Below are positions 1-6,113 of a DNA stretch of 7,747 nucleotides, piece by piece. Each line of letters starts with the position of its first letter. The first letter of the stretch is position 1. Source of the DNA: Ignavibacteria bacterium UBA5771 (GTDB lineage Bacteria > Bacteroidota > Ignavibacteria > Kapaibacteriales > UBA2268); the NCBI GenBank assembly GCA_002418685.1, contig DIEP01000094.1:2440-10186 (forward strand). Direction: 5' to 3'. Position numbers and translations under genes: made by a program. The notes beneath the pieces are model-generated. The model did not search any database, was not told the DNA's origin, and saw only the letters and a program-made list of their open reading frames with translations.

Positions 1-2
1 CC

Positions 3-83
3 CCCACTTTTGGCAATCTTTTTGTCATTCTTTTCTATGAAATATTAGATGTGATTTCCCAATTTTATAATTCCTTTGAATAA
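3..83 (+). CDS. Possible C-terminal end of an upstream gene (partial, doubtful)
   Basis: Frame 3 is open from the left edge to a TAA at 81-83 and would encode a 26-residue tail ending in NSFE. It contains a hydrophobic stretch followed by a mixed-charge end. I do not recognise it. A competing reading is a minus-strand ATG at 25-27, which opens leftward off the window (MTKRLPKVG...) and would make a gene divergent from flhA. The two readings overlap and cannot be separated with so little sequence. If the plus-strand tail is real, it ends 70 bases before flhA and could be an earlier gene of the same transcript. Confidence 0.25.
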   Translation, partial: PTFGNLFVILFYEILDVISQFYNSFE

Positions 84-153
84 TAGCATTTAACGGGCTG
101 TATGCCGAAGGAAAAATAGTTTGTGGAGATAATATTTGTAGATAATTATAACA

Positions 154-2295
154 ATGGCGAATAATAAACAATTAGCACTTGAACCAAATAGCAATCAGAA
201 ACTGATGCAAAATCGGATTTTGGGATTATTCACAAAAAATCCCGATTTGCTTCTTGCGGGGGGTGTCCTTGTAATAATGGGATTGCTGTTAATTCCATTG
301 CCACCATTTTTGCTCGATATGCTGCTGACAGTCAATATTGCAATATCAGTATTGATAATTCTAATATCTCTATATTTGCGTTCACCTTTGGAATTTTCAA
401 GTTTTCCGACGATTTTGCTACTTACTACTCTCTTTCGCTTGGGTTTGAATGTTGCATCAACGCGGCTAATACTTGGTCAAGGTTATGCAGGGCATATAAT
501 TCAAGCTTTCGGTTCTTTTGTGATTCAAGGGAATTATATCGTTGGAGTAATTATCTTTATTATTCTTGTGGTTATCAATTTTGTTGTAATTATCAAGGGT
601 TCATCGAGAATTGCAGAGGTTACAGCAAGATTTACTCTGGACGCACTTCCTGGAAAGCAGATGAGCATTGATGCTGAATTAAATGCAGGATATATAGATG
701 AAGAAACAGCAAGAAAGAAACGAGAGAATTTGAGCAGAGAAGCCGATTTTTTCGGGTCAATGGATGGTGCATCAAAATTTATTCGTGGAGATGCTATTGC
801 AGGAATAATTATTTCGGTTATTAATATTTTAGCAGGATTTGCTATCGGAATGTTGCAATTGGGAATGGATATCTCCCAATCCATTACGACATATACAATT
901 TTAACAATAGGTGATGGACTTGTTTCGCAAATTCCATCGCTATTAATATCAGTTTCAGCGGGATTGGTAGTAACTCGTTCTGCGTCGGCAAATCAGTTGG
1001 ATATGGAGCTGGGCAAGCAGTTTGGTGCAAAACCTAAGCCACTAATGATTGTTGCTGCTATGTTATTGTTCATTGGAATTTTGCCGGGGTTCCCTTTTTT
1101 CCCATTTTTCTTGCTTGCTATAACATTTGGTGGAATTGCATATATTAGAATTCAATCGATTAAGAAAGAAAAAGTTGCAGAAATTCAAGGAAGTGATATT
1201 CAAAAAATAGAAGAAACAAAACCCGCAGAACCTCCTGTAGAAGAAATATTGAAAGTCGAACCGGTTGAATTGGAACTTGGTTATAACTTAATCCAACTTG
1301 TTGATGAAAATCAAGGTGGGGACTTATTCAAGCGTATCACGAATATTCGCAAGCAACTTGCACAAGAGTTGGGATTACTTTTGCCACCCGTGCGCATAAG
1401 AGACAACCTACAATTGGACCCTGAGGAATATGTCGTAAAAATTCGCAATATAGAAATTGCAAGAAATAAAATATATCCAAATCGCTTGCTGGCGATGAAT
1501 CCAGGAACAGGAGAAGGAAAATTGGATGGTTTGCAAGTAACCGAACCCGTTTTTGGATTGCCTGCAACGTGGATACAATATTCACAACGCGAAAGTGCAG
1601 AAATGCGTGGTTTTACTGTGGTGGAAGCATCAACGGTATTGAATACTCATCTTACTGAATTATTGAAGCGAAATGCTGATAAATTGTTAACTCGTCAAGA
1701 TGTGAAAAAATTGATTGATAATCTTGAATCCTCAAATAAAGTATTAATCGACGAAATATCGCAGGAGAATCTACCTATTTCGACTATTCAAAAAGTATTG
1801 CAAAATTTACTGATTGAAGGTATTCCAATAAGGGATTTACCTCTAATTCTCGAAAGCTTGCTTGATTACTATAAAATCACTAAAAATACAGATGTTTTGA
1901 CAGAATACGTCAGGCATAATTTGTCTGAAAGTATCAAGAAATTATACCAAGATGATAATGGTGTAATTCACGTAATTGCGTTGGATCCCGAAATTGAAGA
2001 TATGATAACGCAAGCACTGCAATCCAATTCAAATATGGCTCTGACAACAACATTGGGTTTGCCACCTGCAATGATAACTAATATTCATAAAAGTTTATCG
2101 AATGCGATTGATGAGCTTTCTATTTTGGGTTATATGCCCGTAGTGATATGTTCGGCACAGGTCAGACCATATTTTTTCAGAATGATACACTCGCAATATC
2201 CAATGGTGAACGTGATAAGTTATACTGAACTTCCCGCAGATTCTGAAATTGAGGTGCATTCAAGAGTAACTCAAAGGGAAATGGTTGCCCAATAA
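154..2295 (+). CDS. flhA: Flagellar biosynthesis protein FlhA, type III export apparatus
   Basis: FlhA is the large integral-membrane subunit of the flagellar type III export gate. It forms a nonameric ring below the gate and takes part in proton-driven export and chaperone-substrate docking. The 713 residues are close to the usual length of about 690-710. Hydrophobic helices fill about 33-145 and 213-332. The cytoplasmic loop between them holds the FHIPEP-family signature at 152-169 (RIAEVTARFTLDALPGKQ). RGDAIAG at 211-217 carries the conserved Asp (D213) that corresponds to the one linked to proton use in Salmonella FlhA. GDGLVSQIPSLL (253-264) is also typical. After a charged linker (about 335-372), the cytosolic domain runs from LGYNLIQLVDE to the end, with PPVRIRDNLQL, EPVFGLPATWI, VLQNLLIEGIPIRDL and LTEYVRH blocks that match FlhA rather than virulence SctV proteins. 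An in-frame TAG at 139-141 makes ATG 154 the natural start. No good Shine-Dalgarno lies at normal spacing (GGAG at 125-128 is 25 bases away). No other flagellar gene is visible. Confidence 0.97.
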   Translation: MANNKQLALEPNSNQKLMQNRILGLFTKNPDLLLAGGVLVIMGLLLIPLPPFLLDMLLTVNIAISVLIILISLYLRSPLEFSSFPTILLLTTLFRLGLNVASTRLILGQGYAGHIIQAFGSFVIQGNYIVGVIIFIILVVINFVVIIKGSSRIAEVTARFTLDALPGKQMSIDAELNAGYIDEETARKKRENLSREADFFGSMDGASKFIRGDAIAGIIISVINILAGFAIGMLQLGMDISQSITTYTILTIGDGLVSQIPSLLISVSAGLVVTRSASANQLDMELGKQFGAKPKPLMIVAAMLLFIGILPGFPFFPFFLLAITFGGIAYIRIQSIKKEKVAEIQGSDIQKIEETKPAEPPVEEILKVEPVELELGYNLIQLVDENQGGDLFKRITNIRKQLAQELGLLLPPVRIRDNLQLDPEEYVVKIRNIEIARNKIYPNRLLAMNPGTGEGKLDGLQVTEPVFGLPATWIQYSQRESAEMRGFTVVEASTVLNTHLTELLKRNADKLLTRQDVKKLIDNLESSNKVLIDEISQENLPISTIQKVLQNLLIEGIPIRDLPLILESLLDYYKITKNTDVLTEYVRHNLSESIKKLYQDDNGVIHVIALDPEIEDMITQALQSNSNMALTTTLGLPPAMITNIHKSLSNAIDELSILGYMPVVICSAQVRPYFFRMIHSQYPMVNVISYTELPADSEIEVHSRVTQREMVAQ

Positions 2296-2374
2296 GTATT
2301 TTGGTTTTTCCCTCAAATGGATTATTACTCTCGATTTAAATGGATCGAAGAATCACCAATTTATTAATAAAGAA

Positions 2375-2409
2375 AATCCTTCAAGAAGTTATAAACTTTC
2401 TGAAGGATT
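2375..2409 (-). terminator. Hairpin terminator between convergent flhA and rpsO
   Basis: AATCCTTCA pairs with TGAAGGATT (9 bp). The stem continues through an A·C mismatch and a G·U pair into four more base pairs, closed by a TATAA loop. Read on the minus strand, the stem is followed by TTTTCTTTATT, so it fits a factor-independent terminator for rpsO, about 83 bases past its stop. On the plus strand the hairpin lies 79 bases past the flhA stop but lacks a T-tract, so termination of flhA there would be weaker. Confidence 0.6.
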
Positions 2410-2492
2410 AGTCTAATTTAAATTTAAATGATTTTACTCTTTTGAAGCAATTACCCTAAATTTTTAGAATTAAAAAAGTAGGATTTAGATAA

Positions 2493-2759
2493 TTATTTTC
2501 TTAAAGATAATTCTTTAATAATTGTTCGATACGCATTTATATCACGATCCATAAGGTAATTGAGCAATTTACGACGGCGATTAACGAGAGTAATCATTCC
2601 TCTGAGTGTATGGAAATCCTTTGGATGAGTCTCAAGATGCTTGGTAAGGTCGGCAATTCGCTCACTTAATATTGCTATTTGTGCTTCAGGTTTACCGCTA
2701 TCGGTCGGGTTCTTTCCAAATTTTCCGACTAAAGTTGCTTTTCTTTGCTTTGTGATCAT
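2493..2759 (-). CDS. rpsO: 30S ribosomal protein S15
   Basis: S15 is a primary-binding small-subunit protein that contacts the 16S rRNA central domain and the inter-subunit bridge to 23S rRNA. The 88 residues match the family length of 88-89. Visible hallmarks are the loop DSGKPEAQIA (20-29), the HPKDFHTLRGM segment (45-55) with its rRNA-contacting His and Asp, and the basic VNRRRKLLNYL block (59-69), followed by a C-terminal helix ending in LRK. The start is ATG 2757-2759 with AGGA eight bases upstream, a fair ribosome-binding site. A TAATTTTG box at 2794-2801 would give a leader of about 27 bases. rpsO is often followed by pnp, but here it is followed by the flhA convergence point. In several bacteria S15 represses its own mRNA; no such leader structure is evident in the short gap here. 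Confidence 0.97.
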   Translation of the reverse strand: MITKQRKATLVGKFGKNPTDSGKPEAQIAILSERIADLTKHLETHPKDFHTLRGMITLVNRRRKLLNYLMDRDINAYRTIIKELSLRK

Positions 2760-2793
2760 TATAGTTATCCTGTTCTTGAAATTATTAGAATTA

Positions 2794-2801
2794 CAAAATT
2801 A
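2794..2801 (-). promoter_or_regulatory. Candidate -7 promoter box of rpsO
   Basis: On the minus strand this reads TAATTTTG, a full match to the Bacteroidota-type -7 element TAnnTTTG. It lies 34 bases before the rpsO ATG. No TTTG is present at the usual distance for a -33 element, so support is half a promoter. The 13 bases TAATTTTGTAATT recur exactly upstream of the tRNA gene. Confidence 0.35.
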
Positions 2802-2823
2802 CAAAAAATAAATAAATAAATTG

Positions 2824-2898
2824 TCGGCGTGACTGGATTTGAACCAGCGACCCCTACTACCCCAAAGTAGTGCGCTACCCGGGCTGCGCCACACGCCG
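2824..2898 (-). tRNA. tRNA-Pro (anticodon GGG)
   Basis: The 75-base cloverleaf folds fully. The acceptor stem CGGCGTG/CACGCCG has seven Watson-Crick pairs starting with C1-G72. The D arm is GCGC...GCGC, the anticodon stem CTACT/AGTAG encloses the loop TTGGGGT (anticodon GGG, complement at 2861-2863), and the T arm is GCTGG-TTCAAAT-CCAGT with one terminal G-T pair. A73 and the C1-G72 pair are typical bacterial proline identity elements. The 3' CCA is not encoded (CAA follows A73), so it must be added after transcription. The gene reads CCC and CCU codons. It lies 57 bases after the phosphoesterase stop and 64 bases before rpsO on the same strand. Confidence 0.97.
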
Positions 2899-2919
2899 AT
2901 TTTCATTTAATAGTAATTA

Positions 2920-2927
2920 CAAAATTA
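2920..2927 (-). promoter_or_regulatory. Candidate -7 promoter box of tRNA-Pro
   Basis: The minus strand reads TAATTTTG, a full match to TAnnTTTG, 21 bases before the mature tRNA 5' end, which suits initiation a few bases downstream and a short 5' leader removed by RNase P. ATTG (minus strand, 2951-2954) lies 23 bases upstream and matches three of four bases of the TTTG -33 element at the long end of the accepted spacing. Confidence 0.4.
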
Positions 2928-2955
2928 ACACATTTTTAGTAAATGAGTTGCAATG

Positions 2956-4056
2956 TTATTTTTTTATTTGGATTGTATCCAGTAAATTATTATTAATATC
3001 ATATACTTCAAGAGTTAAAGCATTATTGGAATACTTGGCAATCCCATAACAATATGCTTTCGCTGAGTTGAGCGTATAATCTTTAGATTTCGGAGTATAT
3101 AAAGGTGCGCCACCTCCCGCTATTATCAAATGATGGATACCATTAACTAAATTATGCTGATAAAAATGAGAATCTCCCGCAAGCACAATATCAACATTGT
3201 TCGGAACAAAAAGTTTTTCAGAAATGGTGATCAACTTTTCATTTTCCCCGTGCCCACCTGCAACATAAGGAGGAATATGCATCGCAACAATTTTAAATTT
3301 GCCTTTGCTATTTTCCAAAGCATTTTTTATAAATTTATATTGCTTGGAATTGGTTGAAATATTAACTTCTGTGTTCAAGATAATGAAATGAATTGGTCCA
3401 TAATAAAAGTCGAAATATCCCAAATCCTCTGAATTAGCAATATCGGGAGATTGAGTGAAGGCAAAAGTATTCGGCTTTGAATCTTCGTGATTTCCGATGG
3501 CATTGGCAAAAGGCACATTCGCAATTAAATTTAATTCGGAAGGAATAAAGAATTCATCTTTCCATGCAGAATAAGATGGCGAAAAACATAAGTCTCCAAG
3601 ATAAATTGAAAAATTAGGTTCCTTCTGAGCAATATCCTCTGCGATTTTCGAATGAATTTTTGTTTGCGAACGGCAGTCCCCCATAATTGCAAAAGTGAAA
3701 TCTTTGGAAACGTCACTTGGGGCAGTTATGAATTTACCTTGATATTTGGTTGTATTATCACTAACTGAGTAGGTATAATTGCTGTATGACGCAAGATTCT
3801 TTAAATATATTCGATGGATATATGTTTTAGCGGAATTATCGGTTACTTTATATGTTTGACTCTTTGCAGTCAGCTGTGTCGCTGATGAAGAAGCAATCGA
3901 ATATTTTGCTTCGATGGGTTCAGGCGAATCCGATTCAACAAGTATGGCAATCGAGCTATCAGTCACCGCCTGTAGATAAGGCTGCATAATAATTTTTGAC
4001 CAAAGAAAATTAGAAAAAAGGACAAAAATAAGAATTGTAAAGAGTGATTTTTTCAT
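2956..4056 (-). CDS. Exported purple-acid-phosphatase-like metallophosphoesterase
   Basis: Likely a secreted or periplasmic phosphate-ester hydrolase with a two-metal centre; the substrate is unknown. Residues 1-20 form a signal peptide (MKKS, a hydrophobic core, WS before K21). About 24-112 resembles the beta-sandwich that precedes the catalytic domain in purple acid phosphatases (PYLQAVTDSSIAILVES). The calcineurin-like catalytic part follows with all five blocks: GDCRS (D127), YLGDLC (D155), GNHE (N189, H190), AMHIPPY (H260) and AGDSHFYQH (H297). Two departures stand out. The usual GHxH is GDSH, so the first metal-binding His is Asp295, and the PAP tyrosine after GDL is Phe158, so the enzyme should lack the purple Tyr-Fe(III) colour. 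At 366 residues it looks complete, with no C-terminal sorting domain. The start is ATG 4054-4056 with a weak GGA nine bases upstream. It appears to be a single-gene unit. Homologous proteins carry many substrate labels, so I assign none. Confidence 0.85.
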   Translation of the reverse strand: MKKSLFTILIFVLFSNFLWSKIIMQPYLQAVTDSSIAILVESDSPEPIEAKYSIASSSATQLTAKSQTYKVTDNSAKTYIHRIYLKNLASYSNYTYSVSDNTTKYQGKFITAPSDVSKDFTFAIMGDCRSQTKIHSKIAEDIAQKEPNFSIYLGDLCFSPSYSAWKDEFFIPSELNLIANVPFANAIGNHEDSKPNTFAFTQSPDIANSEDLGYFDFYYGPIHFIILNTEVNISTNSKQYKFIKNALENSKGKFKIVAMHIPPYVAGGHGENEKLITISEKLFVPNNVDIVLAGDSHFYQHNLVNGIHHLIIAGGGAPLYTPKSKDYTLNSAKAYCYGIAKYSNNALTLEVYDINNNLLDTIQIKK

Positions 4057-4343
4057 ATCAATTTTTCCAAAAAAAAATAAACGAATACGACTCGATTCTA
4101 TTAATTACAAAGAGAAATTATTTAATAAACGGATTCTAAAAATTCTACAAATACTGAATTCCACTATTCATCTTACCCTTATTTTTATATATTTTATTAG
4201 AACGGTCAATTACATGGCACATTGGCAACCTACAAAGAGTAAAAAGAATAAAAATAATTGTTATTTTTGCTTTTATAAAATATGTTCTTTTATAAAAAAG
4301 TTTATTTCTAAATAACATATATTAATAATTAAAAAGGTTTCAA
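4057..4343. other. Divergent AT-rich intergenic region with a repeated palindrome
   Basis: This is the gap between the divergently transcribed phosphoesterase and small membrane protein, so it must hold both promoters. The only clear structure is an 11-base direct repeat, CTTTTATAAAA, at 4270-4280 and 4287-4297. Each copy contains the perfect palindrome TTTTATAAAA, and the starts are 17 bases apart, 46 bases before the membrane-protein start. It could be an operator or simply AT-rich promoter sequence. I see no RNA gene or convincing reading frame. Confidence 0.35.
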
Positions 4344-4766
4344 TTGAAAAAAATTATTTTCCTAAGAATTTCCGAAATAATTCCCGCAATAATTATAATT
4401 TACATAGCTTTTAAAGATGCAGCAACAAGTTATTGGGCATTATCGTTAATTTGTTGGGCTTTACTGTGTATGATCGAAACGATAGTATATCAATACAAAT
4501 CAAGGATAATTGAGAAAAATACTTTTGTGCCGATTTATTATTTATATTTCTTCATTTTGCTGTCCCTTGCAATTTATTTTATCCCAATATTATTTTTCCC
4601 TGCGACAACAAAATTGATTAATTTAGGAGTTGCTATCTCACTATCTTGTCTTATCATATATTTGATTAGCATATTAATCATTATTACTACAAAAATAAAT
4701 AAAAGCTTTTTGCAAAAAATTGCACCCCAAAGAAAATATCAACATATTTATCAAAGGAAATATTAA
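4344..4766 (+). CDS. Small four-helix membrane protein, function unknown
   Basis: I do not recognise this 140-residue protein. It has four hydrophobic helices at about 3-23, 29-49, 62-85 and 91-116. The short loop between helices two and three (YKSRIIEKN) and the C-terminal tail (117-140) are strongly basic, which by the positive-inside rule puts both termini and the middle loop in the cytoplasm. There are no catalytic or ligand motifs, only scattered Cys (37, 42, 102). The start is a TTG preceded by AAGG at six bases' spacing, giving MKKIIF; the first in-frame ATG would be residue 26 and would remove the first helix, so TTG is preferred. It is a lone gene, very rich in Ile codons and AT, with no operon partner. 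Membrane frames of this composition can arise by chance in AT-rich DNA, but the consistent topology and the ribosome-binding site favour a real gene. Confidence 0.55.
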   Translation: MKKIIFLRISEIIPAIIIIYIAFKDAATSYWALSLICWALLCMIETIVYQYKSRIIEKNTFVPIYYLYFFILLSLAIYFIPILFFPATTKLINLGVAISLSCLIIYLISILIIITTKINKSFLQKIAPQRKYQHIYQRKY

Positions 4767-4994
4767 TTTATTTAATTATTTATTTCATTTGCCTTATCTA
4801 ACACCAAAGAAAGCTCAAATCAAGTGCATCTTTAATCAAATAGTTTATACGAAAATCATTATTATCTATAAAATTTCAATTTTGTGTTTTACTTATAAGA
4901 AACAAGATAAATTGAACACTAAACAATTTACTAATCGTATAAAAATTTAAAAATTTGTTCATTACTTGAAAATATTTCTTCCGCTCTTAAAAAA
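4767..4994. other. AT-rich stretch without a convincing gene
   Basis: Between the small membrane protein and the inverted-repeat element I see no RNA gene or repeat. A 76-codon frame from a TTG at 4720 to 4950 overlaps the membrane-protein gene, has no family resemblance, and has the Ile/Lys/Asn/Tyr-rich make-up of untranslated AT-rich DNA. I read the region as the 3' flank of the membrane-protein gene. Confidence 0.5.
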
Positions 4995-5133
4995 AACCTG
5001 GGTTGTCTCATAAGTCATACTTTCGTCATTTCAAGTGAAGCAAGAAATTCAGAATATATTTCTATATAAAGATTTCTGGATCCCTCATTTCGTTCCAAAT
5101 GACCGTAATTGGACTTTTGAGACAGCCCAGGTT
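4989..5133 (-). terminator. Probable terminator of the citrate synthase-mdh operon
   Basis: Read on the minus strand, transcription leaving mdh meets the long inverted-repeat hairpin 24 bases after the stop codon. The strong GC-rich base of the stem (AACCTGGGCTGTCTC paired with its partner arm) is followed directly by eight T residues (A-run at 4989-4996 on the plus strand). A stable stem plus T-tract is the form of a factor-independent terminator. The element therefore appears to serve as the operon's 3' end, whatever its origin. Confidence 0.6.
4995..5133. mobile_element. MITE-like element with 22-base terminal inverted repeats
   Basis: The element begins AACCTGGGTTGTCTCA and ends TGAGACAGCCCAGGTT. 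The 22-base arms (4995-5016 and 5112-5133) agree at 20 of 22 positions as inverted repeats. A second, looser inverted pair lies inside: GTCATTT at 5025-5031 faces AAATGAC at 5097-5103, and complementarity with many wobbles runs on to TTCAGAA (5048-5054) and TTCTGGA (5084-5090), so almost all 139 bases can fold into one long hairpin. The inner GTCATTTC...GAAGCAAGAAAT motif recalls REP-like repeats that I remember as common in Bacteroidota genomes; this is memory, not a search. There is no coding capacity, so any movement would need a transposase supplied in trans. No clear target-site duplication flanks it. Alternatively it is a fixed REP-type terminator repeat. Confidence 0.7.
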
Positions 5134-5157
5134 ATATAAATAGAAGAAAACTGAGCC

Positions 5158-6093
5158 TTATATTTTCAATAATTCTCTTGCTTCTTTAATTGTTACAGCA
5201 ACAGCAGTTGCAGATTTATTAAGAGAAGCTAATTCTTCCGCATTCAAATTTAATGGCATTATGGCTTCCATAAAGTCTTTGCCAAGTTTTACAGGCATTC
5301 CCATCACAACATCATTGAAGCCATATTCACCTTCCAAAAGAACTGAACATGGAAGGACAGTCTTTTTGTCTTTAACGATAGCTTCAACCATTTCAGTGAC
5401 AGAAGCAGCAGGAGCATAATAAGCACTACCTGCTTTTAGATATTTAACAATCTCGCCACCGCCATTAGCTGTGCGAGTAATGATTGCATCTAGTTTATCC
5501 TTTGGAATTAAATCTGTGACAGGAATTCCACTTACTGTTGTGAAACGTGGAAGTGGAACCATTGTATCGCCATGTCCGCCCAAAACAAGAGCATCCACAT
5601 TCTTCACTGAAACGCCTAATTCCATTGCGATAAATGTCTTATATCGTGAAGAGTCAAGCACTCCTGCCATACCAATAACACGATTTCGAGGAAGACCTGT
5701 TAATTTTAAAGCTAAATATGTCAAAACGTCTAAAGGATTGGCAACGATAATAAAATTCGCATTTGGTGATTTTTCAAATGAACTTGTAACACATATTTTA
5801 AGAATATCTGCATTAGTTGTTAGCAAATCTTCGCGGCTCATACCGGGCTTGCGAGGGATACCAGCAGTGATAATTACAAGATCAGAATTTGCAGTATCAT
5901 CATAGGAATTTGTCCCAATAATCTTTGAATCAGAGCCGAAGACAGGCATCGATTCATACAAATCTAAACCCTTTCCAATTGGAACATCGGGAGTAATATC
6001 GAGCAAGACTACTTCGTTTGCTAATTCTTTCATAGCAATGAACAATGCGGTTGTGGCGCCAACATTTCCGCCACCGATAACAGTTATTTTCAT
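5158..6093 (-). CDS. mdh: Malate dehydrogenase (NAD+, Chlorobium-type, LDH-like)
   Basis: Cytoplasmic TCA-cycle enzyme that interconverts malate and oxaloacetate with NAD(H). The 311 residues match the tetrameric, lactate-dehydrogenase-like MDH family typified by Chlorobium. The dinucleotide-binding loop is GGGNVG (7-12), and D32 at the end of the second beta strand favours NAD+ over NADP+. The substrate loop GIPRKPGMSRED holds R81, which marks malate rather than lactate specificity, and R87. ANPLD (118-122), VLDSSR (145-150, with D147 and R150) and GGHGD (172-176, with catalytic H174) complete the active site. I chose ATG 6091-6093, giving MKITVIGGGNVG as in known homologues, with AGG seven bases upstream. 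A longer frame from a TTG at 6115-6117 would add eight residues before the Rossmann fold and overlap the upstream stop, which is unlikely. It lies 20 bases after citrate synthase, with which it should be co-transcribed. Confidence 0.96.
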   Translation of the reverse strand: MKITVIGGGNVGATTALFIAMKELANEVVLLDITPDVPIGKGLDLYESMPVFGSDSKIIGTNSYDDTANSDLVIITAGIPRKPGMSREDLLTTNADILKICVTSSFEKSPNANFIIVANPLDVLTYLALKLTGLPRNRVIGMAGVLDSSRYKTFIAMELGVSVKNVDALVLGGHGDTMVPLPRFTTVSGIPVTDLIPKDKLDAIITRTANGGGEIVKYLKAGSAYYAPAASVTEMVEAIVKDKKTVLPCSVLLEGEYGFNDVVMGMPVKLGKDFMEAIMPLNLNAEELASLNKSATAVAVTIKEARELLKI

Positions 6094-6113
6094 ATAATTA
6101 CCTAAATTTAAAA

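Noticed and set aside
534..884. 116-codon minus-strand frame inside flhA
   Set aside because: It is antisense to the conserved membrane part of flhA and is a shadow of the hydrophobic codons.
2410..2492. Palindromic ATTTAAATTTAAAT and T-rich stretches after rpsO as extra regulatory sites
   Set aside because: Simple AT-rich self-complementarity without a GC stem; the hairpin at 2375-2409 is a better terminator.
2760..2823. Riboswitch or S15 autoregulatory leader before rpsO
   Set aside because: The gap is only 64 bases, AT-rich, and shows no stem or pseudoknot pattern that I can support.
4720..4950. 76-codon plus-strand frame starting with TTG
   Set aside because: It overlaps the end of the membrane-protein gene, has no good ribosome-binding site, and has the Ile/Lys/Asn/Tyr-rich composition expected of noncoding AT-rich DNA.
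5471..5905. 144-codon plus-strand frame inside mdh
   Set aside because: It lies fully antisense to a conserved enzyme gene and has no family resemblance, so it is a shadow frame.
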